Positions 22,932 through 34,970 are shown, counted from the first letter of the stretch. The stretch is 64,000 bases of DNA from Macquaria australasica (GCA_005408345.1 SEMN01000632.1:124001-188000), one strand, 5' to 3'. The notes: generated from the letters alone by a model not told the origin. Program-made: numbers and translations.

Positions 22932-23879
22932 GGGCATTGGGTCTCTTTTTATAAAGTAATGCATTCTAATTGAATGGCTGAGGCCCAACAAACGGAGATT
23001 ACTGATCTTACATTTTATGAGGTCATAACATACCCCTGTTAACCGGTGTGTTTTTTGCACCAGAGGGCCGTGTAATCAAGCTCAAGTCAGGTGGGATTTG
23101 ACCCCCCCAACCTGCCAGATGCAGGCTCTTCTATCAGCAGAATAGAGGTGCACCCTGAGGTCACCTACGCACAATGTACACACATGTACACTGTTATATG
23201 CGGGCATACACAGAGAGAGCAGAAAGGCGCAGATGGAAATTAAGATGCTTGTGTCTCTGAATATGTTCAGTTTCCTGCATGTTTATTAGCTGTATTTGTT
23301 AGCCTCTAAATTTTTGTTTTATTACAAGAGGACCAGTTATATGATTCCATTATTTTTATATGCGTGAAAACACATCTGGCAGTGGAGATCAAGTGCAATG
23401 ACCTTGTGCCAGAAAATGGGTAATTTCGCTGCAGCCAGGTTTCTTTCTGCTTTTGTGGCTTTCCATGGCTTTGCCTGTGTGAGTAGTACACGAGAAAGGA
23501 GGGTCAATAAAAACTAAAATGCAATCTAACTGCAAGGGCAATTGGAATCCAAAAATATACTTGATCCCCACTCTGTTCAGACCCACTCTGATCCAAAAGG
23601 CCTGCATCCTGTACCATTTTTACAGCTTTAATTGATGAAAGAGTACAAATACGGACTTTTTATAACATCACGTAAATTTATTTTATTTATGCTAGGATTG
23701 TCTTTGTCACTTTGAAAGAACATGTAGATATGTTTACTTTCACTTGCAATTTTTACACATTTTCACATAACTTCAGGGGGGAATGAAATATGCACTACTG
23801 AATACTGCTACACATACAAATATAAATACAAAAAAACTAACAAACACAGACCTGGTAACCCTGAATGCACACATGACAC

Positions 23880-24235
23880 ACTGAAAGATTTGCATAATGA
23901 AGCAGAAATGCATACAGAAATGTAAATATACAAAGAAATGTAAAAAGGAATGTAAAGGGAAAACAATACAGAATTAAATACAGAAATTAATAAGTTTGGG
24001 GAAATAAATGGGGGGGGAATGCAAATGTATTTTTTATATTAATTTTGGCGCATTTAATGGCATATTAATTTATTTATTGAGTCATTTATTTATTTATTTA
24101 TTTTTGATTATGGCAGTTTCAGTCCTCCATAATTGGCAGTTGGTGGCACTGCTGCAAAGGAACGTAGCAATGCGCCAACAAAGGCAAGCAAGAAGAAGAC
24201 AGCTAGCAAGCAAACATGGACGTAAATGATGTAGG
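23880..24235. repeat. Probable dispersed repeat, AAATG/ATTTA-rich with GTTGGTGGC motif
   Basis: Iterated AAATGTAAA/AAATACAG-like words are followed by (TTTA)n at 24084-24104, and then by AGTTGGTGGCACTGC, AATGCGCCAAC and GAAGAAGA. That order matches a repeat I recall as common in fish genomes. Class and exact ends are not resolved. Confidence 0.35.
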
Positions 24236-25981
24236 TTTCAAATTCTTCCAAAAGTCCGCCCTACAAATGTTTTATGAGGAAGGCAATGCATTTAACATTT
24301 AACAATTTATTAGGTCTCAAGGATATGCATAACATGTTTTGGTGACAAACAGTGGATGTAGACATAACTTTGTTTGTTTACAAAAAACCCTCCACAGGGT
24401 GCCTGTTAATTTGCTGTATGCAGCTGGTTCCCTCATAGGGGAATCTGAGCTGGACTCTCCTTTACATTACAAAGCTGTCGGCCCACCACAGCAAGGTGCG
24501 CAGTGCATTTAAAAGGGATGAGAGTAGTTGATCTGATTGGCCTTGATTGATGCCAGCTGCTATCACACCCACTGATAATTTAATCCTCCTAATCCGACCA
24601 CTTTCACAACAGTGCTGCAGGTGCTCTGGTCGTGGAAATCTGTTGGTCACACACAAGAGAGCCAGTGCCACCTCCTGCACTTTGAGTGATAAAAACAGGG
24701 GCCGAGTCTACACAGAGAATATGGGTAAGTCATACAAGAAGCATATACGGAGGCAAACACAGCCACACCATGAGGGCAGAGTGGAATTGAGAGAAAAGCT
24801 GGGTTCAAAGGAAAAGCAACATTTTTAGACATTAAATTGAGAAAAAGTAACACCATCTCAGAAGCTAATTAATGACCGTGTCATCATCAAGCACACTTAC
24901 AGTATCTCTTTACTAATATACTGTACACTGACTCTTAATTTGGAAAACATATACAAACTTATAATGCCCAAAACAAGGTGTAGGGGAGTTGACACTGTCC
25001 TGTGGTGAAGCAGTAGAAGATGAAAGTGCACTGGCCAGGGTCCCGCTGTTAAAAAATCCCCCAGCCAACAGACAGTATTAAAGTCCATGTCAAAGTTGGA
25101 TATAAGCTTCTGAGAACATGGGGCTGTATACAATTACAAGCTGTGGAAAAGTCAATAAAAAACAATCTGGCATGGTTCTTGCTCCTATCCTGACGCCCGC
25201 TCCACAGTCTCTTAGACCAGGCTTTGGGAGAGTCACTGTGGCATCGTCCAGTCCTATTGAAGCCCTGCAGGTGATATGGAGAGATCTGTTTATCTGTTGT
25301 TTACTGTGGTGAGTTTAATCATCAGACATTCAGAGAAACAAAGTATAACTTATATGCTTTACAATTATGGTAATTAATTTAAATTAAACTTATTGATGCA
25401 AACAGGCTGTGTTCAGCAGTTTTGTATTATTGCCTGCCTGGCCCAGAACTCATCTCTGTATCTAATTCAACAACAAAGGCCATGCCTCAAATAGCAAATG
25501 ATTAATTGTTTATAGATTTGTGACATCGAAAAGTGTGATTGGCTTGTTGAAAAGTGATGTTTGGCAGGGATGGTGTAGGACAGAGCATGCAGGCAACCCA
25601 GGGAGATCAAAGAAAGGCTGGGGGCATCATCTTATCTTTGGAAATTTCCCATGATGCTCCTGTAAGAAGAGAGACGGAAGGACAGCAGAGAACAGCGAGA
25701 GAAGAGAGGAAGTAAGGTGGGAGGGGATGAAAAACTGAGAGTGACAGGGAGAAGAGAGCAGAGCTGGTACAAAATAGACTGGTCAGATAACTGGGAGGCG
25801 AGCACACGAGAGGCAATATGGAAATTTAATATGTGAAATGTATTATGCATTCGACATTGGTGGAAATGTTAAGTATGGATCCAACATGAGGTTGAACTAC
25901 AATGTCATGGACATAATCAAAGTTTTTTTTTATGCTTTTCACTGTACAAAAAAGCTGTTGAATTAGATTAAACAGATGTCC
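24236..25981. other. Non-coding stretch
   Basis: No gene or repeat is recognised. 25610-25800 is purine-rich on the plus strand and accounts for the minus-strand open frames there. Confidence 0.4.
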
Positions 25982-26015
25982 ATTGTCTCTTACGGTAAGC
26001 ACCGTAAGAGACAAT
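25982..26015. repeat. Perfect hairpin, 15-bp stem, 4-nt loop
   Basis: The arm ATTGTCTCTTACGGT (25982-25996), loop AAGC, and the exact reverse complement (26001-26015). No T-run follows and this is eukaryotic DNA, so it is not a bacterial-type terminator. A precursor-like hairpin would normally be longer and imperfect. Confidence 0.9.
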
Positions 26016-27179
26016 CCTAATCCTTATCTGTAGTGACAGGTAGCCACATCAGGTGTCCACTTGTACGTGGAACATTTTGCTCTCACACTCCGTCCTTGTT
26101 CCAGTCACTGAAATTTCTGCAATACAGACCATTTTCCTCCACTCTGATATAGTAGAGGCCGTTGTCTGAAGAGATGTATTACACGAAGATGAGAAATTAG
26201 TGGTCAAAGGGTGATGCAACACTTTTAAAGAAGAAAGCTTAAAACTCATTGGAAGATCAAATTTATCTCACATGTAAATAAGAAGGAAGCTGAAACACAG
26301 AGCCAAAACAATTAAACCTGTACCTATGGACTTCACTGTACCTGCAAATACAAACATACATTATGGGCCTTTTTGTACAGAAATGCCCATAATGATTGTT
26401 TCCAGCCTACACATGGCCTACAGAGACTCATTTCCACATCTATAACAATTAATTAAGCATGAAACGATAAAACAACATTATTTGTAAAACATGCAGCTCG
26501 CCTACGGAGATGCATGCTGATCTCAGCACCGCAGTCTTTTAGCTAAAGCCAACAGATGAAGTCTGAAATATTTAAGAAGCCGCTGGAGACCCTCCCATCA
26601 ATTATATATATAGTCTTTATTTTCTAACAGCGTTGCAGTCACTATTGTAATAGGGCATTAATACGAGAGCATTGTCACATGTGCTAGTAATATATAATGA
26701 AATGATGTGAAAAAAAAAAAGGAAAAGAAAAATGTAAAACAATTGCAATGAACACTAAAAACATCTGGAACTGTGAACATTTAATTTAAACAACCTACTC
26801 AGCATGTTGACTATGACTTTGGTTAAGGTCAAAAAATTGTGGTTTCGGTTAAATGTCAATAGAGTAAACATGTCATGCTTCAAGTCACTATTGACTTTTT
26901 CAGTTATTTGCTGTTGCAAATTAGTAGTATATAAATGCTCTTTTCTGACTTCCATGACTTTCAATAAATTGAGAAATGTGAGTAAGTACATTTATAGAAA
27001 CACAAACAGCTTTTTTTTCTTTTACCATCTTTCATGATTTGTCACAATTTTTCAGCATTTCTTCACTCTGACTTCTTTATTTCTTTTTCCTCCCTTCCGC
27101 TGTGTTCCTGCTAATGAATGCTTATCAGTGCATACTCATCGAACCAGAGAGGCCTGCATATATCACTAACGTATACACA
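26016..27179. other. Non-coding stretch
   Basis: No gene is seen. A weaker inverted repeat lies at 26359-26394 (CATTATGGGC / GCCCATAATG, 16-nt loop) and an A-run near 26710. Confidence 0.4.
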
Positions 27180-27217
27180 CTCTCTCTCTTTCTCTCTCTC
27201 ACACACACACTCTCACT

Positions 27218-27262
<45 letters not shown>
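27180..27262. repeat. Compound (CT)n/(CA)n microsatellite
   Basis: CT units pass into CA units, ending in about 20 CA repeats, read directly. Confidence 0.95.
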
Positions 27263-27265
<3 letters not shown>

Positions 27266-28799
27266 TGCACGCAGTGAGTCAGTGAAGCATTCAGAAGAGG
27301 TCTATTCTGACTGTGGTCAAATGAGTCACCTGGGAATCAGACAACATCAATCCTGCTGTCAATACAGGACAGCTGAGCCATTCATCCTGTGCACCCGCAA
27401 GGGGAGTGTGTCAGTGCGCCTGTGTGCACGTGCATAGTGTGTGTGTGAAGGAAACAGTGTATTTATTTGTTTATGGGTGCAGGCTTGCTGGTGAGATGGA
27501 GAGAAAGTAAAAGTGTACGTCTCTGAGAGCAAGAATGTTGACTCTTTCGAGTGACTTAGCTACACCATCATTTTTGGGACTGGAAATTCCTTTTTTCAAT
27601 AAGGAGCTGCAGGATTATCCCCCCCCCCCCCCCCCGCAATTCATCCTCTCCAAATAAGGTTGTCTTTTTTTTAAGATGGTAAACATTTGGTACATTATTT
27701 AACCTCTGATTTTGATGATTTAAGTATTAAATAACCTCAGAGCATGAAACCATATACGTTTACCTTCTAACGCAATGACTGTGCAGGTCTACAGATAACA
27801 TGACAGCAATATCTGCGCCCATAAAACAGAGTTTGTGTCAGTTTGTGTGCTTCTGACTGTCTGACAAAAAAAAAGTTGCATTTATGTGTGTGTATCCTTA
27901 TCTTACGTGAAGCTCCTGTAGGTACAGAGATTGTGTGTATGTGTGTGTGACCTTGAGTGTAAACCTGTGGGGTACAGTGTATGAGGGGCGCTTTTGCATT
28001 GTGTGTGTGTGTGTGTTCTCTCACCAGTTGTGCACTGCCTGAAGGCATCATTAAACAAAGGCTTTACCACTAGAATACATCATCACCCAATCATCAACCT
28101 ATGGCTGATTTTACACACAGGTGAGAGTTAAAGATGATGCTGTAACTCTCAGTCTCACAGAGGCAAGTCTCAGATATGGGCGATGCCCCTGGTCATGTTC
28201 TTCTCTGTCTGACTTCCTCTGTTTTTTTATTCTCTTTTTTCAAACAAAGACAGGTCATCCAGCAGACCACTCTCCCATCTTCCCCTGCATCTCTTCCTCT
28301 GTTCTCTCTGAAATCTCCATTTCATGCCCCCCTTCTCTTTCCCATGCTCTTCACTCCCAATCTTCCATCACTCTGGTCTTTTTGCCATATGTGACTAATC
28401 CGCCCTGATGACATTGGTGCTCTGTGTGTTTGTGTGTGAGTGTGAGTGTTTATGTTTGTGCTTGTTTTAGGGCGCAAGACCGTACGAGGCTTTGTTTTGG
28501 GCATGTTGGATGGAACGGTGAGTTAAATCCTTGTTGTGTGCAACGAAAGGCAACATGTTAACTGATAATTTCCAACACTATGTGTAAGGAATTTAATCTC
28601 AATCTTTGAACTAGCCAGTGGGACAGTGAGCATAGAAATTGAATGTATCTGCAAGAGCCAAATGATCAACACATCACCCGTGGCCTATTCTTGTCTTTAA
28701 CAGCTGAATAACTTGGTCAGTGAGTGGGCAGCCCACAAGCTTGTTGGCTTAACTCACATCACTGGGAAGTTATAACATCTCTGTGCTTTTTGAGCCTCG
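27263..28799. other. Non-coding stretch
   Basis: No gene is seen. It holds a 17-base C-run (27619-27635), short GT repeats (about 28000-28016) and a pyrimidine-rich segment at 28190-28390. Confidence 0.4.
27619..27635. repeat. Poly-C run (17 C)
   Basis: Seventeen consecutive cytosines are read directly. The complementary strand is a G-run able to form G-quadruplex-type structures. Confidence 0.95.
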
Positions 28800-29135
28800 T
28801 TCTAAGGATGGGAATGTCGGTCTGTCCGTTTGGTCCACTACCACTTTGGTTCACACTGAAATATCTCAACTGATGGGTTGCCATCGACATTTTGTACAGA
28901 CATTCATGATCCCCAGAGGAAGAATACTGCTGACCTTGGTGATCTTTTGACTTTTTCCTCTAGTGCACGTTCAACTACTGTACTGTACAGGATGGATTTC
29001 CATGAAATTTGGTAAACACATTCATGAGCACATTCGTGAGCATGTTAGCGTGCTGATGTTAGCATTTCACTCAAAGCATCACCGTGTCTGAGTCTTTCAG
29101 AGCTGCTAGCATGGCTGTAGACTCTTAGTCTCCTT
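28800..29135 (+). repeat. Dispersed fish repeat, copy 1
   Basis: Shares ordered segments with 48738-49370: GGGATGGGAATGTCGG-like start, ACTGAAATA...CTCAAC, TTGTACAGACATTCATG, CTTTGACTTT...CCTCTAG, GAGCATGTTAGC and the end AGAGCTGCTAGCATGGCT. The two copies are in the same orientation and diverged, and this copy lacks internal segments present in the other. I recall this as a common repeat in percomorph fish; its class is uncertain. Confidence 0.6.
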
Positions 29136-29316
29136 TAGTTTAGTTTAGCAAATCATAGATTTGTAGTTCTCTAAAACTTTTATTTGTAACAAATAAAAAA
29201 AAAATGCTAAGGTCCTTACAAGATTTAGTTTTTCTGTTTACTTTCCAATATTGCTACAAAATGAGTGCTTATAGCTGCTATAAACTGTCATCATACCTAA
29301 ATGATCAGACCAGGTT

Positions 29317-29545
29317 ATTCAGAATCAAAATCACATGTATTGGCCAGGTATGTGAACACATACAAGGAATCTGACTCCGGTTTTTAGTAGCTCTCAATGT
29401 ACATACACAGAAATAGACATACATACAGCTAAAAACAAGGACAACAAGCTTGACAAGGTAAACATAAACATTAAACTACTATGTACAGATTTAAATATAT
29501 ATACATTATTTGTCAGTGCTTTCCAAAATGACCCATACTGTATTA
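29317..29545 (-). mobile_element. LINE 3' end with (TGATTC)-type tail, minus strand
   Basis: On the minus strand TTCCTTGTATGTGTTCACAT includes the hairpin GTATGTG-TT-CACATAC, then CTGGCCAATA, then TGATTTTGATTCTGA. A terminal stem-loop followed by short tandem repeats is the pattern of L2-type LINE tails, and the GGCCAATA(AA) plus TGATTC order is common in fish. The left part up to about 29545 would be 3' UTR. No coding sequence is present. Confidence 0.5.
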
Positions 29546-30421
29546 CCCATTCCAAAAATGACTCTTTGTTCACCCAACCATCCAACCTAAGACTTTTACA
29601 GCAGTATAATGTCACACTACTCTGCCTTTGCTACATAGAGAGTAGTGTCATTATTTGCACAATCCCAACAAGCCACAAACATAGGTTGGTTTGAACATTT
29701 GAACAAACCACCATTGCTGTCATTTTTATGGTGAGGTGAGGACATTCTCTAAAGAAAGAAAAGATCCAGCATCTGATAATTAGAAATATTGTAAAGCAGA
29801 CCACTTAATGCAATCACAGAAGTCTGTCACATTAAGAAGACACGTTAATTTGCTCTCATCGGTTTGTAAAAATGAGTTTACACCAGTGCTATTTGCTATT
29901 TGTGCAATGCATTGAAATATACTATATCGGACTCAGTACAACTGTTGTTCTCTCCTTCAGAGTGATGGATTAACTTTACCGACTGAATTCGGAGCAGCTG
30001 TTTTAAAGCTTTTAGAACTGAATGGGAGTGAAAGAGCCTAAGAGCTTTTGCAAAGCTGCTTTTTAAGTGTTACATTACCACTCAAGAAACAAGTGAAAAC
30101 ATTCAGAGTATACATTAAATAGACAGAAAACATAAAAATTTAAGTGAAATGTCACAAGCCAAAAGGGTTCAGAACCGCTGCCTTAATCATTGTCCTTAAC
30201 GCCACCATGCCACTCTACTCTCCTGCTGTGTATTCAGTGTGAGTAATGGCGCTGCTTGACACAAGAATGGATGGCAAAAGAAGGCAATGTCAATAGTGCG
30301 TGCAAGCCGAGAAGTGGTTTTTCATTGCTAGCTGTCATAACCGAAGTGTCTGGTCATGCATCTCTGTGACTCCATGCAGTACATCACTCAAAGCACTGTA
30401 AACACACGCACTTGAAGACCC

Positions 30422-30426
<5 letters not shown>
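29546..30426. other. Non-coding stretch
   Basis: No gene or repeat is recognised. Confidence 0.4.

Positions 30427-30518
<92 letters not shown>
30427..30518. repeat. (CA)46 microsatellite, perfect
   Basis: 92 bp of uninterrupted CA, the longest perfect dinucleotide run in the window. The 64- and 67-codon frames through it are TH and CV repeats and not genes. Confidence 0.98.
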
Positions 30519-30519
<1 letters not shown>

Positions 30520-31589
30520 GCTGAGACTCAAACTCCACATTCTTCAGTAAGTGAATGCATTATATTCGGTAACACTCATCACGTTGAAAACTATGTGTTG
30601 CAGTGAATACCGAGCAGTCAACCAGACACAGAGAGGCTCTTCTGTTACCAGACGAAAACACAGGGTGAGGGAGATTCACAAGGGCCGACAAAGCAACAAT
30701 TAGAGAAAAAAAGGAAGGCAGCCAGAGATGGATAGATAGAAAAATAGAAGTAAAGAGACGAGACACAGACGGAAAGAGACAATCACGGAAAGACAGTAAC
30801 AAATAGATTAAGATGGAAAGACCGGGCAAGGTGTAATTGTTCCCAGGGTAGAATGAAAGTATTGTGGTGCTGCCAGCGGAGCTAGCCTTGTTTAAAAAGA
30901 AACTTCGATCCAACTTTTTCCTTTAAGAGAGTTTATATCCCCTCCACACCATCTGACACCTCCTCTGCCCTCCTTTAACTCGCTCCGCACTCTCCTTTTT
31001 TTCCCCCCACATCTCAGCCCGCCAGCAGCCGTACTCTCTTGTTGAATCCTAAAACCTCCTCCAAGTGCAAATGTGTAAACTCGTGCATACAAGCAAACAC
31101 GCATTCACACACACAAAAATCTATAGCTGAATAGAGACATTGTCTGTTGTCAGGCCGCCTCGCAGATGTTTGTGTGAAAGACAGATGGATGAGCAAAACT
31201 GCCAGTATGTGTGTGTGTATCTGTGTATTTGTGTACTTGTATGCATATTATCTGAATGTCAGCTTCAATGAAGGAGTGTATATTTGTGATTAAATATGGA
31301 TTTTGGATGTGTGGATTTTGCGTGTCCATTTTTGTTGATATGTTTGTGTGCATGCAACTTTTCTTTTGGTGTAAGTGAAAATGTCGTTCCATCTTTGTGT
31401 GTACACATCAGTTGTTTTCTTTTTTTTAATCCAAAGGTGGGTGTGAATCTATCTCTGTGTGTACGCATGCGTTTTATAGGCGTAATAAAGTTTAGAGTTT
31501 TATTGATTTGGACTCAGTCCTGACTCACAGCTATCAGCTTCATCTCCACGCCGACCCGTATCGACCGGATTCATTCCGATAGACAATAA
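30519..31589. other. Non-coding stretch, purine-rich then mixed
   Basis: 30650-30830 is rich in A and G on the plus strand. 30900-31020 is C/T-rich. No gene is recognised, and the minus-strand frame of 117 codons (30560-30913) follows the purine bias. Confidence 0.4.
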
Positions 31590-32340
31590 AACTTAAACTG
31601 TTCCACTGATCACGACTCCAAGACTGTAAACTGATTGTTCGGCACTATTAGTATGGGGGAGGGGGAGGAGGAGGAGGAATAAAGGGATAGTAAGGGGAGA
31701 AAGAGAGGAGAGGAAAGCAGTGGAAAGAAGGTAATTGTGGTCCAATCAAACAACAAGGTGGAAAGAAAGAAAAGCTTATCTTTTTCATTAATTGCTACTC
31801 CTGAGTTTAAGCTAATTATCCTGCTCTGTTACTAAGTGTATGTGTGCATATGTGAGTTTTAGTATGGTGGAAGGTGATGGAGGCAGGACAATAAAGGAGG
31901 AGATGAAAGTAATGAAAGAAGGGCACTGTGATAAAAAATTGAACAGCCTTATCCCAGCTGTTCAGCAGTTTAAACTGACCGACTCGACTGCGTAAAAGGA
32001 AAGATAAATGAATATTAAGTGGGAAGAGAAGAGACGCAGGTGTTGGAAATACAGGGAATTCCAATGGATCTGCTAGAATATTTAACTAGAGACATGGGTG
32101 GATGGAGGATGGGATGTTAAGAACATTGAAAACGAGCAGTGATGAAACATTAAACATCCTTACGCCATCAACTGAAGCTGTATACTGATTATTAATGGGA
32201 GGAAAGATGGAGAGGAGGTGAAAGGGGAGGAAGAATAGCAGAGGGAAAGGTTGAAATAAGGGAGTAAATGCTGATAAAACTTCAAATGGATGTATTCCTG
32301 TAGGAGGAAGCAGAGCAAGGGAGAGAAAAGAAAGATATGA
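31590..32340. repeat. Decayed long-period repeat array (units roughly 150-210 bp), part 1
   Basis: Four successive blocks have the same layout: a TTAAAC or TTGAAC start, a C-rich middle (for example CATCCTTACGCC), a GTTTAAACTGA-like word, then a purine-rich tail of GGAGGAAG-type sequence. Starts lie near 31590, 31787, 31937 and 32147. The GTNTAAACTGATT-like word is at about 31626, 31805, 31970 and 32175. Units are strongly diverged, so only the order and spacing reveal the pattern. Confidence 0.4.
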
Positions 32341-33010
32341 GAGTAAATGTGATCATTTCCAGACTAATTCCACAAAATTATGCAGTGCCAATTTATTCAG
32401 TCCAATCTACTAACACTGAACCACTTAAATAACTCCCTCAATTTTTGAGCTCTTGATTTACACACTTAGACAAGAAAGAGCTAACTCAGTTTAATGAATG
32501 TGATGATGGCAGTTTCATTAGGGTCAATAGGACCAGTGATTACCTGCACTTTTGGCTGTGCAACTAGAACAATGAGGGGTTCCTGAAATCTTTGTCTCTC
32601 CTGCCATTACCTGCTTGATGTGATCTGTCTGTGACCTCTATAGGTGCTTGTTTTATTTGGTCAGTTTTCTGCACACCACATGCTCAATTGTCAGTGATTT
32701 AGGCACCCCCATCACTTCCTGCATTGAAACTGGATGTTGGCATGTGCTGCAGAGTTGTCCAATACACAATTGAGACTGGGCTGGGTTTCTCAGTGATGCT
32801 GAGAAGAATGTCAGTTTACATTTTACTTGTCAAAGCTTAATGGTTCTGTACCTTAAACCTGCAAAAACAGATGCTTTTTTGGCCACTGGAGGGAGTGGAA
32901 ACAAGTGGTAAACACATTATTGACATATTACCACCTTTTAAGCTGATATAGCGAACTTCTAAGCATGTAGCCTACATGTTCTTTGTAAGAATATGCTGCT
33001 GTCACATGCT
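32341..33010. other. Non-coding stretch
   Basis: No gene is seen. GGCCACTGGAGGGAGTGG near 32881 is a familiar-looking fish repeat word but I cannot define an element. Confidence 0.35.
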
Positions 33011-33538
33011 AGCTGTGTTTCCATAAACTTATTTTTATGCGCATTTTGCAGTATCGCATTGCTGCTGTATGGAAATGGAAAAATTTGGTAAAACATCCTC
33101 AATTGGGCAAAAAAGGTTTTACGCTCGCCTGAGGTGGTTTTTGCCTTTGTCGAAAAAGAGTTGATGCTCTAAATGGGATATGGAAATGCCTTTGCCCAAT
33201 AAGTTCTGATGTAGCGAACATTTAACTGATCAGCTGTTTCCGCTAAACTGATCCGCATTAACTTGTCAGTTTCCGGACAGCATGAAACATGGCCAATACT
33301 TGCTGACATTAAAGAACAATTAAAACTTGCCCAATAGCAACAAATTCCTGAGGACCTCTCTCCATTTTTCTCCTGTAGATGGGTTAGATGGCCAAAGGTG
33401 TTTTGTTTTCTGTTCGCAACCTCTACTTCTTCTCTGTTTACTGGTGGATTACAGTAGCCTTTACCGCCAACCTTTGATGAAACTACGCTTTGCAACGAGC
33501 CTAGTTTATTCGCAACAAACCAGTTGATGGACTACTGT
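33011..33538. mobile_element. Probable non-autonomous DNA transposon with imperfect TIRs
   Basis: The left end reads AGCTGTGTTTCCATAAACT and continues with ATTTTTATGCGCATTTT. The reverse complement of the right end reads TACAGTAGTCCATCAACTGG and continues with TTTGTTGCGAATAAA. The two align over roughly 35 bases with CCAT, AACT, TTT and TGCG in register. TGTTTCCATNAAC...ATGCGCA resembles the terminus of a common fish MITE. No target duplication is clear, so the class is open. The 108-codon minus-strand frame inside (33169-33495) is a by-product. Confidence 0.45.
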
Positions 33539-33599
33539 AATGAAGTGTTGAGTAAACCTGTTTGATTTTTAAAAGCCTTAATGTTTGCACACAACATTC

Positions 33600-34330
33600 A
33601 CTGACCAGGAAGCTTGCAGGAACATTGCAATTCCTCTGCTGTTACTATGTGGGAAGATGGTGACAAGAGATTGGATGTGAGGAATGAAGGGGAGGAGGAA
33701 GAGACTGATGGCAACAAACAAGAAAGGAGGCAGATGTAAGGTTATTTTATTTATACATACACATGCTAAAAACAAAGGAAGAGGAAAATACAAACTGTGT
33801 GGAGGAGATAAAGAAAGCCAAAGGAGCAACGAGGGAAAAAAGTCAACATGACAAACTGAGACACACCTAGGAGGGAACAGAGGAGAAAGGGATAATGGTA
33901 AAATTTAAAAGGCTTCACTCATCTTCTCATGAGTTCAAACTGATTGCTGCTGGCAGAGAAAAGGTATTAGAGATGAGTATCGGGGGAGAAGGTGGAGCAG
34001 AAGAATAAGAAGATAATAGAAAGAGATGGACCAGAGGGTAAAATAAAGATGTTGCACAATAATAATTTTAAACAGCCTTGTGGAGATGGATAGAGGGGAG
34101 TAAGAGGGGTGGAGGTGGACGAAGAGGGAAAGAAGAGATTGACAAAAACAAGGAAAGGTGGTAGCATAAATGTAAGATTAGAATAATACACTCGAAATGG
34201 TTTCACTTGCTGGGTCAGGAGGCTAAATGGTTCTACTGCTCTACTGCACGGCAACAGGAAGAAGGAAGGAAAAGGGAAAGATAAACAAGATGTAAGGGAA
34301 GGAGGAGGGTAGGAGCACACATCTGAGCCC
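33600..34330. repeat. Decayed long-period repeat array, part 2 (purine-rich)
   Basis: Blocks starting near 33903 (TTTAAAAGGCTTCACTCATC, then GTTCAAACTGATTGCTGC) and 34063 (TTTTAAACAGCCTTGTGG) repeat the layout seen at 31590-32340, again with long GGAGGAAGAG-type purine tails. The earlier segment 33640-33850 is purine-rich of the same kind. The minus-strand frame of 117 codons (33967-34320, Ser/Leu/Pro-rich) is only the complement of this purine bias. Confidence 0.35.
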
Positions 34331-34599
34331 AGCTTTGCAAATCTGAAAAAGGTGTTTTCCTCAATGTTACCATTGTAAACTGAATATCTTTGGGTTGTGG
34401 ACTTTTGGTCTGAGAGACAAAATAGGTATTTTTCACCATTTCTGACATTTTTAGACTAAACAATGAATCTGTTAATTGAAAAAAGTAAACAAGAGATAAA
34501 TCAATATTGAAAAATAGTCATTATTTGCAGCCCTAGTTTATTGTAGATTCAGAATTCCCTCTAAGATTAAAGGTTAAAATAGGATATCAGGATGTGTGA

Positions 34600-34770
34600 T
34601 TATATTTGTTTTTCTGGCACTGGATGTAGACAAAGGAAGAAAAGGAACAAAGAAAGAAGACGAACAACAAGTGAAGAGAATGGTATGGAAGGACAGATAC
34701 TGGGAGGCAGAGAAGGTGGTGGGGCTGAATTTGAGTCTGGAGCGTGAAAAGAAAATGAGAATGTGTATCG
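34600..34770. repeat. Purine-rich tract
   Basis: The plus strand is dominated by GAAA/GGAA words, continuing the purine bias of the preceding 3 kb. No gene is recognised. Confidence 0.6.
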
Positions 34771-34970
34771 AAGTTTTACAGGCTACCTGGCTCGCCTCCG
34801 TGGGATTTACTTGACCCCTCTCATGAATCATAGACTTTTATCGGGACGTCTCTTAAAACTTCTTCTCAGACAGAAATTTATGAAGTGAGAAGATGAGATT
34901 CGCAAAACTACTGTAGCTTGGCGTTTATGGAATATTATATCATTCTAAAAGGTGTACTTGAGAACAGAGG

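Larger units (their letters stand above)
20941..23800. other. Non-coding stretch
   Basis: No gene is seen. It contains short GT microsatellites (22485-22503 and 22913-22931) and a small inverted repeat at 22665-22689 (GTCAACCT / AGGTTGAC around CCTCCGGAGG). Confidence 0.4.

Noticed and set aside
30427..30518. Regularly repeated array considered as CRISPR
   Set aside because: Pure dinucleotide repeat without spacers, in a eukaryotic genome context.
30560..30913. 117-codon minus-strand open frame with hydrophobic stretches
   Set aside because: Also opposite a purine-rich segment. Apparent membrane segments result from pyrimidine-rich codons, and there is no family match.
33967..34320. 117-codon minus-strand open frame
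   Set aside because: Complement of the purine-rich repeat array; Ser/Leu/Pro runs follow CTT/TCC/CCT codons.
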